Shown: piece by piece, positions 25,853-34,435 of the stretch
Position numbering within the stretch: position 1 is the first letter of the stretch
Layout of the letters: the number at the start of each line of letters is the position of its first letter
DNA from: Streptomyces sp. WZ.A104
GTDB lineage: Bacteria > Actinomycetota > Actinomycetes > Streptomycetales > Streptomycetaceae
Assembly (NCBI RefSeq): GCF_002382885.1
Contig: NZ_NWVL01000030.1
Span: 1 to 64,000, forward strand
Direction: 5' to 3'
Length of the DNA stretch: 64,000 nt
Program-made: the position numbers and the translations under genes
The notes under the pieces: model-generated
What the model saw: the letters and a program-made list of their open reading frames with translations, nothing else
The model's database searches: none
What the model was told of the DNA's origin: nothing

Positions 25853-27268
25853 TCAGTCACCCCCGCAGCCCCCGCCCCCGCCCCCGCAGCTCGACCCGCA
25901 GCTGGGGCCGGACCCCCCGCAGCCGCCGCCGTCGGCCCGGCCGCTGCGGCCGTCACGGGTGCCTCCTCGGGACGGGGGCGAGCTGCGCCGTGGATTCCGG
26001 CGGCGCTCCTCGGCCTCGCGCGCCTGCTTCCTGCGGCGCTCCTCGGCCTCCGCGGCCTCCTGAAGCCGCTGTTGCTGACGGGCGGGGCCGTCCACCGGCT
26101 CCCACGGGCCCAGGCCGTGACGGCGGTCGGGGCGGAGCGGTGCCGCCAGGGTGGTCGCGTACATCCGCCCCATCTGCTGGTGGCGGTGGTACTCGGCGCA
26201 GGCGTACTCCAGAGCGACCTCGTCGCCCTCCGCGAGCGTGCCGTAGAGGACCGCCTCGAAGGGCTCGTGGTGCGGGTCGACGTCGTGGTGCCCGTTCCCC
26301 GCCCCGTACACCGAACCGCTGCCCAGCAGCCGTGTCATCGCCCGGGTGTCGCGCGGGAGGGATTCGTACGCGATCAGGGGCGGCGCCGAGGTGGTGCGGG
26401 CGTCCGCGTACACCCAGTACCGCACGCCCTCCCAGGGGTGCTGGGATGCCCCGAGGCGTCGGGGCTCTCCGGCGCGCACGCCCACGATCAGGGCGGGCTG
26501 CGGCTCCTCGTGCAGCCGCCGGGCCGCGCGGTAGGCGAGGTGGCCCCGGCCGTAGAGGGTCGTACCGGCCACCAGAAGCACCAGTCCGATGCGCTGCTGC
26601 CCGACGGCGTCGTACGCGGGCGCCGCCCCGGAGGCCGTCAGGTCGCCGAACAGGCCCTCGGCGAGGAACACGGCGGCGAGCAGACAGAGGGCCAGCCCGC
26701 CCAGGAATGCCTGGTGGCCCCGGTAGCCGTCGGACTCCGGAACGCCCTTGGGCAGCGGGAAGCGTCGTGTGCCCGCCGCGGCGAGGGTCAGGGCGCGCTG
26801 ACGGCGCCGGGCCCGCAGCCGTAGGCAGCCCCCGGTGAACGCCAGGGCGCAGGCGGCGAGCACGACCGTGTACCCGGCCACGGCCGGGGTGTCGAGGCCG
26901 CCGGAGAGGGCCAGGGACAGGCCCGCCTCCACGGCGACGGCCAGGGCGGCGGTCACGGCCGCGACCGGAACGTACCGGTACCACAGCGGCAGGGCGGTCA
27001 GCAGGACCGCTCCCGGGTACCTGAGCCAGTCCGTGCCGTCCCCTTCTCCCGACCCGCCGTGCCAGCCCGCGCCCGCCGACGAGATCGCGAACAGCAGGAC
27101 GTACGACACCGCCACCAGGGCGGCCAGGAGCCAGCCGCCCAGCACCGGGGCGAGGGCCGCCGGGACCCGCGCCTTCCGCCACCGCTCGGCGTCGGCCGCC
27201 GACCAGGTCGCGGCCCCGCCCTCGGGCAGCGCCGCGAACGGCAGTTGTTTGATCGGGTAGGCCGTCAC
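25853..27268 (-). CDS. Polytopic membrane protein with Gly/Cys-rich tail
   Basis: A 471-residue protein of unknown function. From the GTG giving VTAYPIKQLPFAAL it has about seven TM helices in the first 290 residues. A soluble domain follows (about 290-400) with RYWVYADARTTSAPPLIAYE and VLYGTLAEGDEVALEYACAEYH, then a basic Arg/Glu/Gln coiled region (QQQRLQEAAEAEERRRKQAR, AEERRRNPRR). The last 40 residues are striking: GGGCGGSGPSCGSSCGGGGG, a run with five cysteines. That tail could bind metal or act as a low-complexity wall-exposed segment. Upstream in-frame extension to 27454 exists but has no ribosome site. Confidence 0.65.
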   Translation of the reverse strand: MTAYPIKQLPFAALPEGGAATWSAADAERWRKARVPAALAPVLGGWLLAALVAVSYVLLFAISSAGAGWHGGSGEGDGTDWLRYPGAVLLTALPLWYRYVPVAAVTAALAVAVEAGLSLALSGGLDTPAVAGYTVVLAACALAFTGGCLRLRARRRQRALTLAAAGTRRFPLPKGVPESDGYRGHQAFLGGLALCLLAAVFLAEGLFGDLTASGAAPAYDAVGQQRIGLVLLVAGTTLYGRGHLAYRAARRLHEEPQPALIVGVRAGEPRRLGASQHPWEGVRYWVYADARTTSAPPLIAYESLPRDTRAMTRLLGSGSVYGAGNGHHDVDPHHEPFEAVLYGTLAEGDEVALEYACAEYHRHQQMGRMYATTLAAPLRPDRRHGLGPWEPVDGPARQQQRLQEAAEAEERRRKQAREAEERRRNPRRSSPPSRGGTRDGRSGRADGGGCGGSGPSCGSSCGGGGGGCGGD

Positions 27269-27525
27269 CGGACCACCCCCGCGCACGCCCGTGCCCCCAT
27301 GCTCCACGCCCCCCGACGCTCGCGCCCGCGTGCACTCCCCCGTGCACCCCCGTCCAGTCTTCCCAGCATGGCCCCAGCTCACACGGCTGCGGAGCGGAGA
27401 GCGCTTTCCAGCCAAGCATTCCGGTCCGGTAACAACACCCTCACCATCCGCCACCGCCGCCTAGGCTTCCTCAAGGATGCCCCTTGAACCTTTTTCGGGG
27501 CTCTCCTGGGGAGGGGGACTGCGGG

Positions 27526-29163
27526 ATGCGCAGTGGAGCGAAGGTCGGCGTCGTCGGCGGTGTGTTCGTCCTGGTGGCGGGCGGTATCGGCTACGGGGCG
27601 TACAGCGTGCTCGGAGACACGGGCGACGGGGGCGGCGGTACGCGGAGCGCGTCCGAGTCCTCGAAGGTGAAGACGGGACCGCCGAGCGCGGAGGAGATAG
27701 CCGAGACGTCGAAGGGCTTCTTCGACGCCTGGGCGGCCGGGGACGCGGCGACCGCGGCCCTGCTCACCAACAACGAGGCGGGCGCGGAGCCGGTGCTCGC
27801 CTCGTACGGCGAGGACGCCCACATCGGCAAGGTGAAGATCACCCCGGGCCCGGCGGTCGGCACGAAGGTGCCCTACGAGGTCAAGGCCACCGTGTCGTAC
27901 GACGGGAAGTCCAAGCCCCTGTCGTACGCCTCGGAGCTGACCGTCGTACGCGGCCTGACGACCGGGAAGGCCCTGGTCGACTGGGCGCCCACGGTCGTGC
28001 ACCCGCAGCTGACGGAGGGCGCGACGCTGAAGACGGGCGAGTCCTCGACCCCGGCGATCGATGCCGTCGACCGCAACGGCACAGTGCTGACCAAGGAGAA
28101 GTACCCCTCGCTCGGGCCGATCCTGAACACGCTGCGCCAGAAGTACGGGGAGAGCGCCGGCGGTTCGGCCGGCATCGAGACCTGGATCGAGCCCGCCGAC
28201 GAGTCCCAGCCGGAGATCAACCTGCTGACTCTGGCCAAGGGCAAGCCGGGCAAGGTGCAGACGACGCTCGACGCGGGCGCCCAGGCGGCGGCCGAGCGGG
28301 CGGTGAAGAAGTACTCGCAGGCGTCGGTGGTCGCGGTGAAGCCGTCCACGGGGGCGATCCGCGCGGTGGCCAACAACCCGGTGACCGAGTTCAACGTGGC
28401 GCTCCAGGGCAAGCAGGCGCCCGGCTCGACGCTGAAGATCGTGACGGCGGCGCTGCTGCTGGAGAAGGGGCTCGTCACCGCGAACGGGGCGGCGGAGTGC
28501 CCCAAGAACGCGATGTACTACGGGCGTTCGTTCCACAACCTCGACCACTTCGCGCTGCCGGACGGCTCCACCTTCACCCAGAGCTTCGCCAAGTCCTGCA
28601 ACACCGCCTTCATCAAGCTCATCGACGACACGAAGGACGACGCCGCCCTCCCCAAGATCGCCCGGGACGTCTTCGGTATCGGCCTGGACTGGAAGACCGG
28701 CGTCGTCACGACCGACGGCAGCGTCCCGGCGGAGACAGGCGGTGAAGCGGCCGCCCAGTACATCGGCCAGGGCACCGTCCAGATGAACGTCCTCAACATG
28801 GCGTCCGTCACCGCCACCGCCCGCACCGGCACCTTCCGCCAGCCGGTCATCGTCCCCCAGTCCCTGGACAACCGGCCGTTGGCCACCGCCTCGCGCTCGC
28901 TGTCGCCCTCCGTCACCCAGCAGCTGACCACGATGATGCGCGCCACGGCGGCCTGGGGCACGGGCGCGAAGGCCATGGCGTCGGTGGGCGGCGACAAGGG
29001 CGCCAAGACCGGTTCGGCCGAGGTCGGCGGGCAGGAGACCTCGAACAGCTGGTTCACCGGCTTCAGCAACGACCTCGCCGCCGCGGCGGTCGTCCAGAGC
29101 GGCGGCCACGGCGGCGACGCGGCGGGCCCGGTGGTGGCGGAGGTGCTGCGCGCGGGCGGCTGA
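27526..29163 (+). CDS. Class B penicillin-binding protein (MecA-N plus transpeptidase)
   Basis: A 545-residue peptidoglycan transpeptidase. Order: N-terminal anchor (KVGVVGGVFVLVAGGIGYGAY), an NTF2-like MecA_N-type domain (about 45-160), a dimerisation-type segment, and the penicillin-binding domain with STLK (S301-K304 in KQAPGSTLKIV), SCN (in AKSCNTAFIKL) and KTGS (near 490). GGGGAGGGGGAC lies upstream of the chosen ATG. All three catalytic motifs are intact. Streptomyces carry tandem PBPs of this sort near ssgE; only one copy is seen here. It ends before a hairpin terminator. Confidence 0.92.
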   Translation: MRSGAKVGVVGGVFVLVAGGIGYGAYSVLGDTGDGGGGTRSASESSKVKTGPPSAEEIAETSKGFFDAWAAGDAATAALLTNNEAGAEPVLASYGEDAHIGKVKITPGPAVGTKVPYEVKATVSYDGKSKPLSYASELTVVRGLTTGKALVDWAPTVVHPQLTEGATLKTGESSTPAIDAVDRNGTVLTKEKYPSLGPILNTLRQKYGESAGGSAGIETWIEPADESQPEINLLTLAKGKPGKVQTTLDAGAQAAAERAVKKYSQASVVAVKPSTGAIRAVANNPVTEFNVALQGKQAPGSTLKIVTAALLLEKGLVTANGAAECPKNAMYYGRSFHNLDHFALPDGSTFTQSFAKSCNTAFIKLIDDTKDDAALPKIARDVFGIGLDWKTGVVTTDGSVPAETGGEAAAQYIGQGTVQMNVLNMASVTATARTGTFRQPVIVPQSLDNRPLATASRSLSPSVTQQLTTMMRATAAWGTGAKAMASVGGDKGAKTGSAEVGGQETSNSWFTGFSNDLAAAAVVQSGGHGGDAAGPVVAEVLRAGG

Positions 29164-29204
29164 GGCCGGTCTCGATGCCGAAGCGACCTGCTGGTACTCA
29201 CGTC

Positions 29205-29238
29205 CCTGGGGCGAGGGCGGAAGCACCCCCGCCCCAGG
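29205..29238. terminator. Hairpin terminator between convergent genes
   Basis: A 13-bp stem with one A-C mismatch (CCTGGGGCGAGGG against CCCCCGCCCCAGG) lies 42 nt after the PBP stop and 39 nt after the end of the convergent I36-type gene, so it can serve both. Confidence 0.7.
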
Positions 29239-29276
29239 TCATCCGAGTAGACCCCTGCGGACAGGGCCCTGCGCGG

Positions 29277-29657
29277 CTAGGGCGCGAGCCTGATCGAGTT
29301 GATCGGGGTCAGGTCCACGTCCCAGAAGGTCCACGTGGGCATCTTCGCGCCGCAGCCGACCCCGTTGTACCCCGTGCACAGCTGGACGGTCGCCCCGCCT
29401 GTCTGGTTGTTGAACACCCGGTGGGTGCCGATCTGGTTGTTGAGGTTGTAGACGCCGTACCGGTAGTACGTCGCCTCCGGCCGGTTGCCGTTCCAGGACG
29501 CGCCCGGGTAGATGCAGACGTACCCGGACCGGCAGCCCGCGTAGGTGTCCTGGGCGTCCTGGGCGTCGGCCGAACCGGCCTGGGCCCCGGCCCCGGTCGT
29601 CAGTACGGCGCCTGCCGTGAACATGAGCAGTGCTGCCGCTCGTACGAACGTGCGCAT
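29277..29657 (-). CDS. Secreted peptidase inhibitor family I36-like protein
   Basis: A 126-residue exported protein. Signal peptide MRTFVRAAALLMFTAGAVLT ending near AGAQAGS, then a 90-residue beta-gamma-crystallin-like domain with four cysteines (GCRSGYVCIYPG, QLCTGYNGVGCG), allowing two disulfides. YVCIYPGASWNG and YRYGVYNLNNQIGTHRVFNNQ are typical of the Streptomyces SMPI/I36 group that inhibits metalloproteases. It could instead be a stress-protective crystallin-like protein. A good ribosome site (GGGAGG) precedes the ATG. It is expressed on its own. Confidence 0.8.
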   Translation of the reverse strand: MRTFVRAAALLMFTAGAVLTTGAGAQAGSADAQDAQDTYAGCRSGYVCIYPGASWNGNRPEATYYRYGVYNLNNQIGTHRVFNNQTGGATVQLCTGYNGVGCGAKMPTWTFWDVDLTPINSIRLAP

Positions 29658-29788
29658 GGTGTTCCTCCCTGCGCCGGGCCTCTGGGGCCCGGTGCTCCCC
29701 TGTGGGACGAGTGGGCGAGTGGTGTGACGGAAGAAGCGTGGCAGCGGAACGGGTACGCGCGCCGCACCCTTTCATCGGGATGAAAGGG

Positions 29789-30832
29789 TCACCTCCATCG
29801 AGAGGAGACCGTCCCCGTTCCCCGGGACGAGGCCGCCCCCTCCAGCAGCTGCCGCCCCAGCGGCGAAGGGTGGTGGAGCGTGCACCGGCCCTCCTTGCGG
29901 CAGGCCGCGAGGCCCGCCTCGCGCAGGATCGCCAGCTGCTGGCTGGTGTTGGGCAGCGAGCAGCCCACCGCACGGGCCAGCTCCGACGTCGTGGCGCAGC
30001 CGCGGGCCGTCACCTCGTGGAGGAGCGCGGCGCGCGTCGGCCCCAGCAGCCGGGCGAGCGAGGCGCCGGGGGAACCGGGGGCGGCGGCCAGGACCGGCTT
30101 CTCGACCGGGTAGACCAGCGTCGGCAGCAGCGCGCCGTCGACCAGCGTGAGCGGTTTGCGCCAGCAGAAGTACGACGGCATCAGGAGCAGTCCGCGCCCA
30201 CCCAGGTGCATGTCCCGGTCGACCGGGTACGTCACCTCCAGCACGGGCGGGCTCCACCGGGCCATCGGGCGGAACGTCTCCAGCAGGGCCCGGGTGCCTC
30301 CGGCCGCCAGTTCGCGGCTCCGCCAGGCGAGGTCGGAGGCCACCGCCGCGTCGATCCACGGCCGGTACGGGGCGACGAACGCCGCGTCGTACGCGGTGAG
30401 CAGCCCGCCCAGCGCCCGCAGCGCCGCCGCGTCACCCCGCGCCAACTCCTCCCCCAGGAAGGGCCGCACCCCCGGCGCCGACTCCGCGAGCAGCGTGAGC
30501 TCCCTGCGCAGCCTGGTCCGGGGCGTCGACAGCACCCGGTCCACGCCCTGGCGCAGATCCGCGTTGCCACCGTCCACGGCGGGCGTCAGGAAGTCGGGGA
30601 AGTAGGGGCCGAACGGCACCAGGCTGCGCAGCGCCAGCGCGACGGCGCGGTCCGCTCCGCCGCCGGTCCCGCGCAGGCGGGGGACGACGGCCCGCCGCCA
30701 GGGGCCGAACGCGACCGGGCCCTCGTCGGTCTGGAGCCGGCAGATGCTGCACACGATCTCCCAGAGCGGGTCCGGGCGCCGGGCGAGGCGGACGTACTCC
30801 AGGTCCTGGGCGGTGAAGTGGATGCGGAGCAC
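29789..30832 (-). CDS. ArsR-type winged-helix regulator with large N-terminal domain
   Basis: A 347-residue regulator. The C-terminal 80 residues are an ArsR-like winged helix (RAALLHEVTARGCATTSELARAVGCSLPNTSQQLAILREAGL) ending in CRKEGRCTLHHPSPLG. The N-terminal 250 residues (start MLRIHFTAQDLEYVRLARRP) match the layout of many Streptomyces DUF5937-type regulators with a membrane-free sensory domain. It is not next to a clear target, so it may regulate itself or the I36-type gene just downstream. Confidence 0.82.
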   Translation of the reverse strand: MLRIHFTAQDLEYVRLARRPDPLWEIVCSICRLQTDEGPVAFGPWRRAVVPRLRGTGGGADRAVALALRSLVPFGPYFPDFLTPAVDGGNADLRQGVDRVLSTPRTRLRRELTLLAESAPGVRPFLGEELARGDAAALRALGGLLTAYDAAFVAPYRPWIDAAVASDLAWRSRELAAGGTRALLETFRPMARWSPPVLEVTYPVDRDMHLGGRGLLLMPSYFCWRKPLTLVDGALLPTLVYPVEKPVLAAAPGSPGASLARLLGPTRAALLHEVTARGCATTSELARAVGCSLPNTSQQLAILREAGLAACRKEGRCTLHHPSPLGRQLLEGAASSRGTGTVSSRWR

Positions 30833-31047
30833 TATTTCCCCCTTGTCACACTTTCCTGCATATGTCGCCCTATCACTGTGGCGCGGGAAGGGGAGCCGCG
30901 ATCAGCGCCCGCGACTTCCGGCCAGGGAAGGACCGAGGATTGGCCGGATGACCTGGCGAAAGGGCGCGAGGGCGCACGGGAGGGGTCGCAGAACCAGCAG
31001 CCGGAACCCCCTCGCGTGCCCCCTACAACGACCGCTAGCGTGCAGCC

Positions 31048-31566
31048 ATGAGCACACCCGAGCCCCCGGCGACCGCCCCCGCCCCCGTCACCTCCCCCGC
31101 CCACCCCCGGTTCGCCGAGGCACTGGCCGAGCTGGGCCTCCAGGTCGAGGTACGACGCTTCCCGGACGCGACCCGTACGGCAGCGGAGGCCGCCGCCGCG
31201 GTCGGCTGCGAGCTGAGCGAGATCGTCAAGTCCCTGGTCTTCGCGGCGGACGGGGTCCCGGTCCTGGTCCTGATGGACGGCTCCTCGCGGGTGGACGTCG
31301 AGCTGGTACGGCGTGAGCTGGGCGCGCAGAAGGTCGAGCGGGCCGACGCGGGCCTGGTCCGGGAGACGACCGGGTACGCCATCGGGGGCGTACCGCCCTT
31401 CGGCCACGCGACCCGGACCCGAGTACTGGCGGACCGGCGGCTGCTGGACCACCCGGTGGTGTGGGCGGCGGCGGGCACCCCGCACACGGTGTTCCCGCTC
31501 GACCCGAAGACCCTGATCGCCCACGCGGGCGCGACGGTGGCGGACGTGCGCGAGTCTGCCAGGTGA
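31048..31566 (+). CDS. YbaK/ProX-type aminoacyl-tRNA deacylase
   Basis: A 172-residue editing-domain protein of the YbaK/EbsC family, which hydrolyses mischarged tRNAs such as Cys-tRNA(Pro). Visible motifs: EIVKSLVFAADGVPVLVLMDGSSRVD (the catalytic Lys in IVKSL), ETTGYAIGGVPPFG (the GxxxGGVxPxG loop) and the conserved C-terminal VFPLDPKTLIAHAGATVAD. Standard length. It overlaps the EamA gene by 4 nt (GTGA), so the two are translationally coupled. Confidence 0.92.
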   Translation: MSTPEPPATAPAPVTSPAHPRFAEALAELGLQVEVRRFPDATRTAAEAAAAVGCELSEIVKSLVFAADGVPVLVLMDGSSRVDVELVRRELGAQKVERADAGLVRETTGYAIGGVPPFGHATRTRVLADRRLLDHPVVWAAAGTPHTVFPLDPKTLIAHAGATVADVRESAR

Positions 31567-32414
31567 CCCCTCTGGTCGCGCTCGCGGTCCTCATAGCCGC
31601 AGTCACGCACGCCAGCTGGAACGCCATCGCCCACGCGATCAAGGACCAGCTGCTCTCCTTCACTCTGATCTCCGGCGGCGGCCTGCTGATCGGCGCGGCC
31701 CTCGCCCTCTTCGCCCCGTTCCCGGCGGCCGGGGCGTGGCCGTACCTCCTGGTCTCGGCCGCACTGCACGTGGCGTACATGCTGCTGCTGATGCGGTCGT
31801 TCACGCTCGGCGACTTCGGCCAGATGTACCCGATCGCCCGGGGCACGGCCCCGCTGGTGGTGACCGTCCTGGCGGCGGTCTTCGTCGGCGAGCACCCGGA
31901 CGCGTGGGCGACGGCGGGCGTCGCGGTCGCCTCGGCCGGACTGGTCGGCCTGGCCCTCTGGGGCATCCACGGCTCCGGCACCCGCCCGCACTGGCCCGCG
32001 ATCGTGGCTGCCCTGGGCACGGGCCTGGCCATCGCCGGGTACACGACGGTGGACGGCGTCGGCGTCCGGGCGTCGGGCACACCGCTCGGTTACGTCGCGT
32101 GGCTGATGATCCTGGAGGGCCTGGCGATCCCGGCGTACGCCTACTACCGCCGCCGTTCCGAACTGGCTTCCCAGCTGAAACCGTTCGCCGTACGGGGCCT
32201 GCTCGGCGCGGCCCTGTCGGTCGTCGCGTACGGCCTGGTGCTGTGGGCCCAGACCAGGGCCCCGCTCGCCCCGATCGCGGCGCTGCGGGAGTCCTCGATC
32301 ATCGTGGGTGCGGCGATCGGCACGCTGTTCTTCAAGGAGCGCTTCGGGGCGCCGAGGATCGCGGCGGCGGGCCTGATGGCAGTGGGCATCGGCCTGATGC
32401 TGCACACGAGTTGA
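31563..32414 (+). CDS. EamA/DMT-superfamily transporter
   Basis: A 283-residue integral membrane protein with ten predicted TM helices in two five-helix EamA repeats (first VTPLVALAVLIAAVTHASWN, second starting around HWPAIVAALGTGLAIAGYT). The GTG start overlaps the stop of the YbaK-like gene. IAALRESSIIVGAAIGTLFFKERFG near the C-terminus is the classic EamA motif. Family members export metabolites or amino acids; the substrate here is unknown. Confidence 0.9.
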   Translation: MTPLVALAVLIAAVTHASWNAIAHAIKDQLLSFTLISGGGLLIGAALALFAPFPAAGAWPYLLVSAALHVAYMLLLMRSFTLGDFGQMYPIARGTAPLVVTVLAAVFVGEHPDAWATAGVAVASAGLVGLALWGIHGSGTRPHWPAIVAALGTGLAIAGYTTVDGVGVRASGTPLGYVAWLMILEGLAIPAYAYYRRRSELASQLKPFAVRGLLGAALSVVAYGLVLWAQTRAPLAPIAALRESSIIVGAAIGTLFFKERFGAPRIAAAGLMAVGIGLMLHTS

Positions 32415-32421
32415 GGTCGGA

Positions 32422-32634
32422 TCAGCGCCCTGTGGCGGCGTACGCGACGAAACCCTCCCAGGCGGCGGGGGTGACGGCGAGACGGGGGCCCTGGGCGTTC
32501 TTGGAGTCGCGGACGTGGACGGCGTCGGGGGCGGTCGCGACCTCGACGCAGTCGTTGGGGTTGCTGCTGTCGCTGTAGCTGCTCTTGAACCATCGCAGCT
32601 CAGACGCTTCCCCGGCAGAGGGCCTGTAGGTCAT
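32422..32634 (-). CDS. DUF397 small protein
   Basis: A 70-residue Streptomyces-typical protein carrying LRWFKSSYSDSSNPNDCVEVA and VHVRDSKNAQGPRLAVTPAAWEGF, the two signature stretches of DUF397. It overlaps the XRE regulator gene by 4 nt (ATGA) and is therefore made together with it. Pairs of XRE/DUF5753 and DUF397 proteins occur by the dozen in Streptomyces and act in development and antibiotic control; some may behave like antitoxin-toxin or regulator-effector pairs. Confidence 0.93.
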   Translation of the reverse strand: MTYRPSAGEASELRWFKSSYSDSSNPNDCVEVATAPDAVHVRDSKNAQGPRLAVTPAAWEGFVAYAATGR

Positions 32635-33509
32635 GACTCTCCCAGCACTTGCTCGATGAAGGCCTGGGACTCCTCCGGCGTGAGAGCCCGAGCCCGGATG
32701 ATTCCAAACCCTAGCTCAAGGATACGGAGCTGCTTCGGGTGAGCGATGGGCCTTCCGGCGAACTCGTCATCGGCCCGTCCGACCGCCGAGCCGTCCGCGA
32801 ACTTCAGCACTTGGATACGCCCGCCCGTTCCTGGGTGGTCCCACCGGGAGGTCGGCATCACCTGGATGTCCACGAAGGGCAACTCCCTCAGGCGGAGCAG
32901 GTTTTCGAGCTGTCGCCGCCACACCGCCAAGCCGCCGATCGGGCGGCGCAGCGAGGCCTCCTCCTGGACGAAACTGAGTTCGGGAGCGGGAGCTCGGTCG
33001 AAGATGGAGTGCCGCGCCACGCGAGCGGCCACTGCGCGCTCCAGCTCGTCCGGTGACAGAACAGGGCGCCGCGTACCGAGCAGAGCCCTGGCGTACTCCT
33101 CCGTCTGCAACAGACCGTGCAGGTTGTGGCTGCCGTACGCCGCCAGCTCGACGGCCCTGGCCTCCAACTTCGCCAAGTCCCGGATCTTCTTCGGATACCG
33201 CACCTCGGCGATGTCCGACTTCATCGCCGCGAGCTTCCCGCCCGCCCCCAGCGCCAGGTCCACCCCGTCCATGAACTCCGGGCGGGGGATGCGCCGTCCG
33301 CCCTCCACCTTGTAGATGAGGTCCTCCCCGTACCCCATCACCGACCCGAGCTCCCCCGCCCGCATCCCCGCCGCCTCACGCCACGCCCTGATCTGGCGCC
33401 CCACGGCGGCAACCACCGCGGCACCCGACTCGTCGTCCGGGTCGACGTCCCAGCCGGGCTCGTCCGCCCCGCCGTCTCCACGCTCCGTACCGTCATCAAC
33501 CACGCTCAT
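32631..33509 (-). CDS. XRE-family regulator with DUF5753 domain
   Basis: A 292-residue protein. The N-terminal HTH_31-type domain is about residues 30-85 (VGRQIRAWREAAGMRAGELGSVMG, EGGRRIPRPEFM). The C-terminal DUF5753 domain follows (about 115-290), with SHNLHGLLQTEEYARAL, ERAVAARVARHSIF and FVDIQVMPTSRWDHPG. It is the upstream partner of DUF397 by a 4-nt overlap. A divergent HATPase gene starts 164 nt away, giving the common XRE-DUF397-HATPase trio. Confidence 0.92.
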   Translation of the reverse strand: MSVVDDGTERGDGGADEPGWDVDPDDESGAAVVAAVGRQIRAWREAAGMRAGELGSVMGYGEDLIYKVEGGRRIPRPEFMDGVDLALGAGGKLAAMKSDIAEVRYPKKIRDLAKLEARAVELAAYGSHNLHGLLQTEEYARALLGTRRPVLSPDELERAVAARVARHSIFDRAPAPELSFVQEEASLRRPIGGLAVWRRQLENLLRLRELPFVDIQVMPTSRWDHPGTGGRIQVLKFADGSAVGRADDEFAGRPIAHPKQLRILELGFGIIRARALTPEESQAFIEQVLGES

Positions 33510-33673
33510 GCCAGCCCCACTTCCGACGTGCGTGCCGCTCTTCCCTCAACCCCGCCCGTTCCCCACGCGTCACGCCCGACAGCCCGGACAACACCGGACA
33601 AGCCCCGGACACTCACCGTACGCAAGGGCTCCGTCACTGGGCACGGTACGCAGAGACGGCCACGCTGAGTGAC

Positions 33674-34111
33674 ATGAACCAAGAAGTCGTGCCGCTCGCA
33701 CAACACCCCGCCCCCACCCGCTCGTTCACCGTCCTGCTCTCACCCACCCGCCGGGGCGCCCGGCTCGCCCGGCTGCTCACCGTCGCCCATCTCGGCGCCT
33801 GGGGGCTCCCGTCGGAGTCGGCGGCCCACATCGTGGCCGAGCTGGCCGCGAACGCCACGGTGCATGGCCGCGTCAAGGGAAGGGACTTCCAACTCACTCT
33901 CACCGTCGACGCGAAGACCCTACGCATCGAAGTCACCGACACCCGGGGTGACCGCCTCCCGCCCGGCCCGGGAGCCGTGAAGGCACCCGAGGACGACGCG
34001 GAGAACGGGCGCGGGCTGCTCATCGTCGAGGCACTGGCCGACCACTGGGGCGTCACCCCCGGGCCCGTACCGCGCAAGACGGTATGGGCCGAAATCGGCC
34101 TCGTACGGTGA
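33674..34111 (+). CDS. Anti-sigma-factor-like ATP-binding protein (HATPase_c)
   Basis: A 145-residue single-domain GHKL ATPase resembling SpoIIAB/RsbW. N box VAELAANATVHG (about 55-66), G1 box IEVTDTRGDRLPP (about 92-104) and G2 box NGRGLLIVEALADHWG (about 115-130) are all intact. Such proteins bind sigma or anti-anti-sigma factors, but Streptomyces have many stand-alone copies near XRE/DUF397 pairs with unknown targets. No sigma factor lies beside it. Confidence 0.9.
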   Translation: MNQEVVPLAQHPAPTRSFTVLLSPTRRGARLARLLTVAHLGAWGLPSESAAHIVAELAANATVHGRVKGRDFQLTLTVDAKTLRIEVTDTRGDRLPPGPGAVKAPEDDAENGRGLLIVEALADHWGVTPGPVPRKTVWAEIGLVR

Positions 34112-34435
34112 CGGCCTCCACCGGGTCGCGCTCCACCGCGACCCGGTACGGCGCGACCGGATCGCGCTCGACCGCGACGCGGCGAAGCGCGACATCAACT
34201 ACTTAAAGAACCAGGAGAAACAACCCCACCCCACCCGCCCCGGCCTCTACCCGACGGGCCCCAGGGGCTCGTCACCCACACGGGTGAGGTTTGCCAACTC
34301 AGCTGGATTTCGAGCCGGTTGGCGGGCATATGCTCACGCCAGCACCAACACCAGACACCGGACATACGTCGGCCCCCGACCGGGACTGCAATCCCGAACG
34401 AGGGCCTGACCACCAAGGAAGAAGAGACCTTCCCG
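34112..34435. other. 324-bp intergenic region, repetitive then plain
   Basis: The first 85 nt contain the terminator hairpin and imperfect repeats of a TCGCGCTC-ACCGCGAC pattern. The remainder up to the next start has CTACTTAAAGAACC and a few short purine runs that may hold the promoter for the winged-helix gene. No gene or structured RNA was recognised. Confidence 0.5.
34121..34146 (+). terminator. Hairpin terminator after the HATPase gene
   Basis: A 10-bp perfect stem (CCGGGTCGCG and complement) with a 6-nt loop begins 10 nt beyond the stop codon. It stands in a short tract of near-repeats of GACCGGGTCGCG-like sequence that continues to about 34195. Confidence 0.65.

Noticed and set aside
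31461..31562. N-terminal extension of the EamA transporter by 34 residues
   Set aside because: The extension is antisense-like, Arg/Gly-rich and overlaps the YbaK gene; the GTG with a 4-nt overlap gives the standard 283-aa protein.
34112..34435. tRNA-like segment around GGGACTGCAATCCC
   Set aside because: No cloverleaf arms, no T-loop GTTC-type sequence and no acceptor pairing were found.
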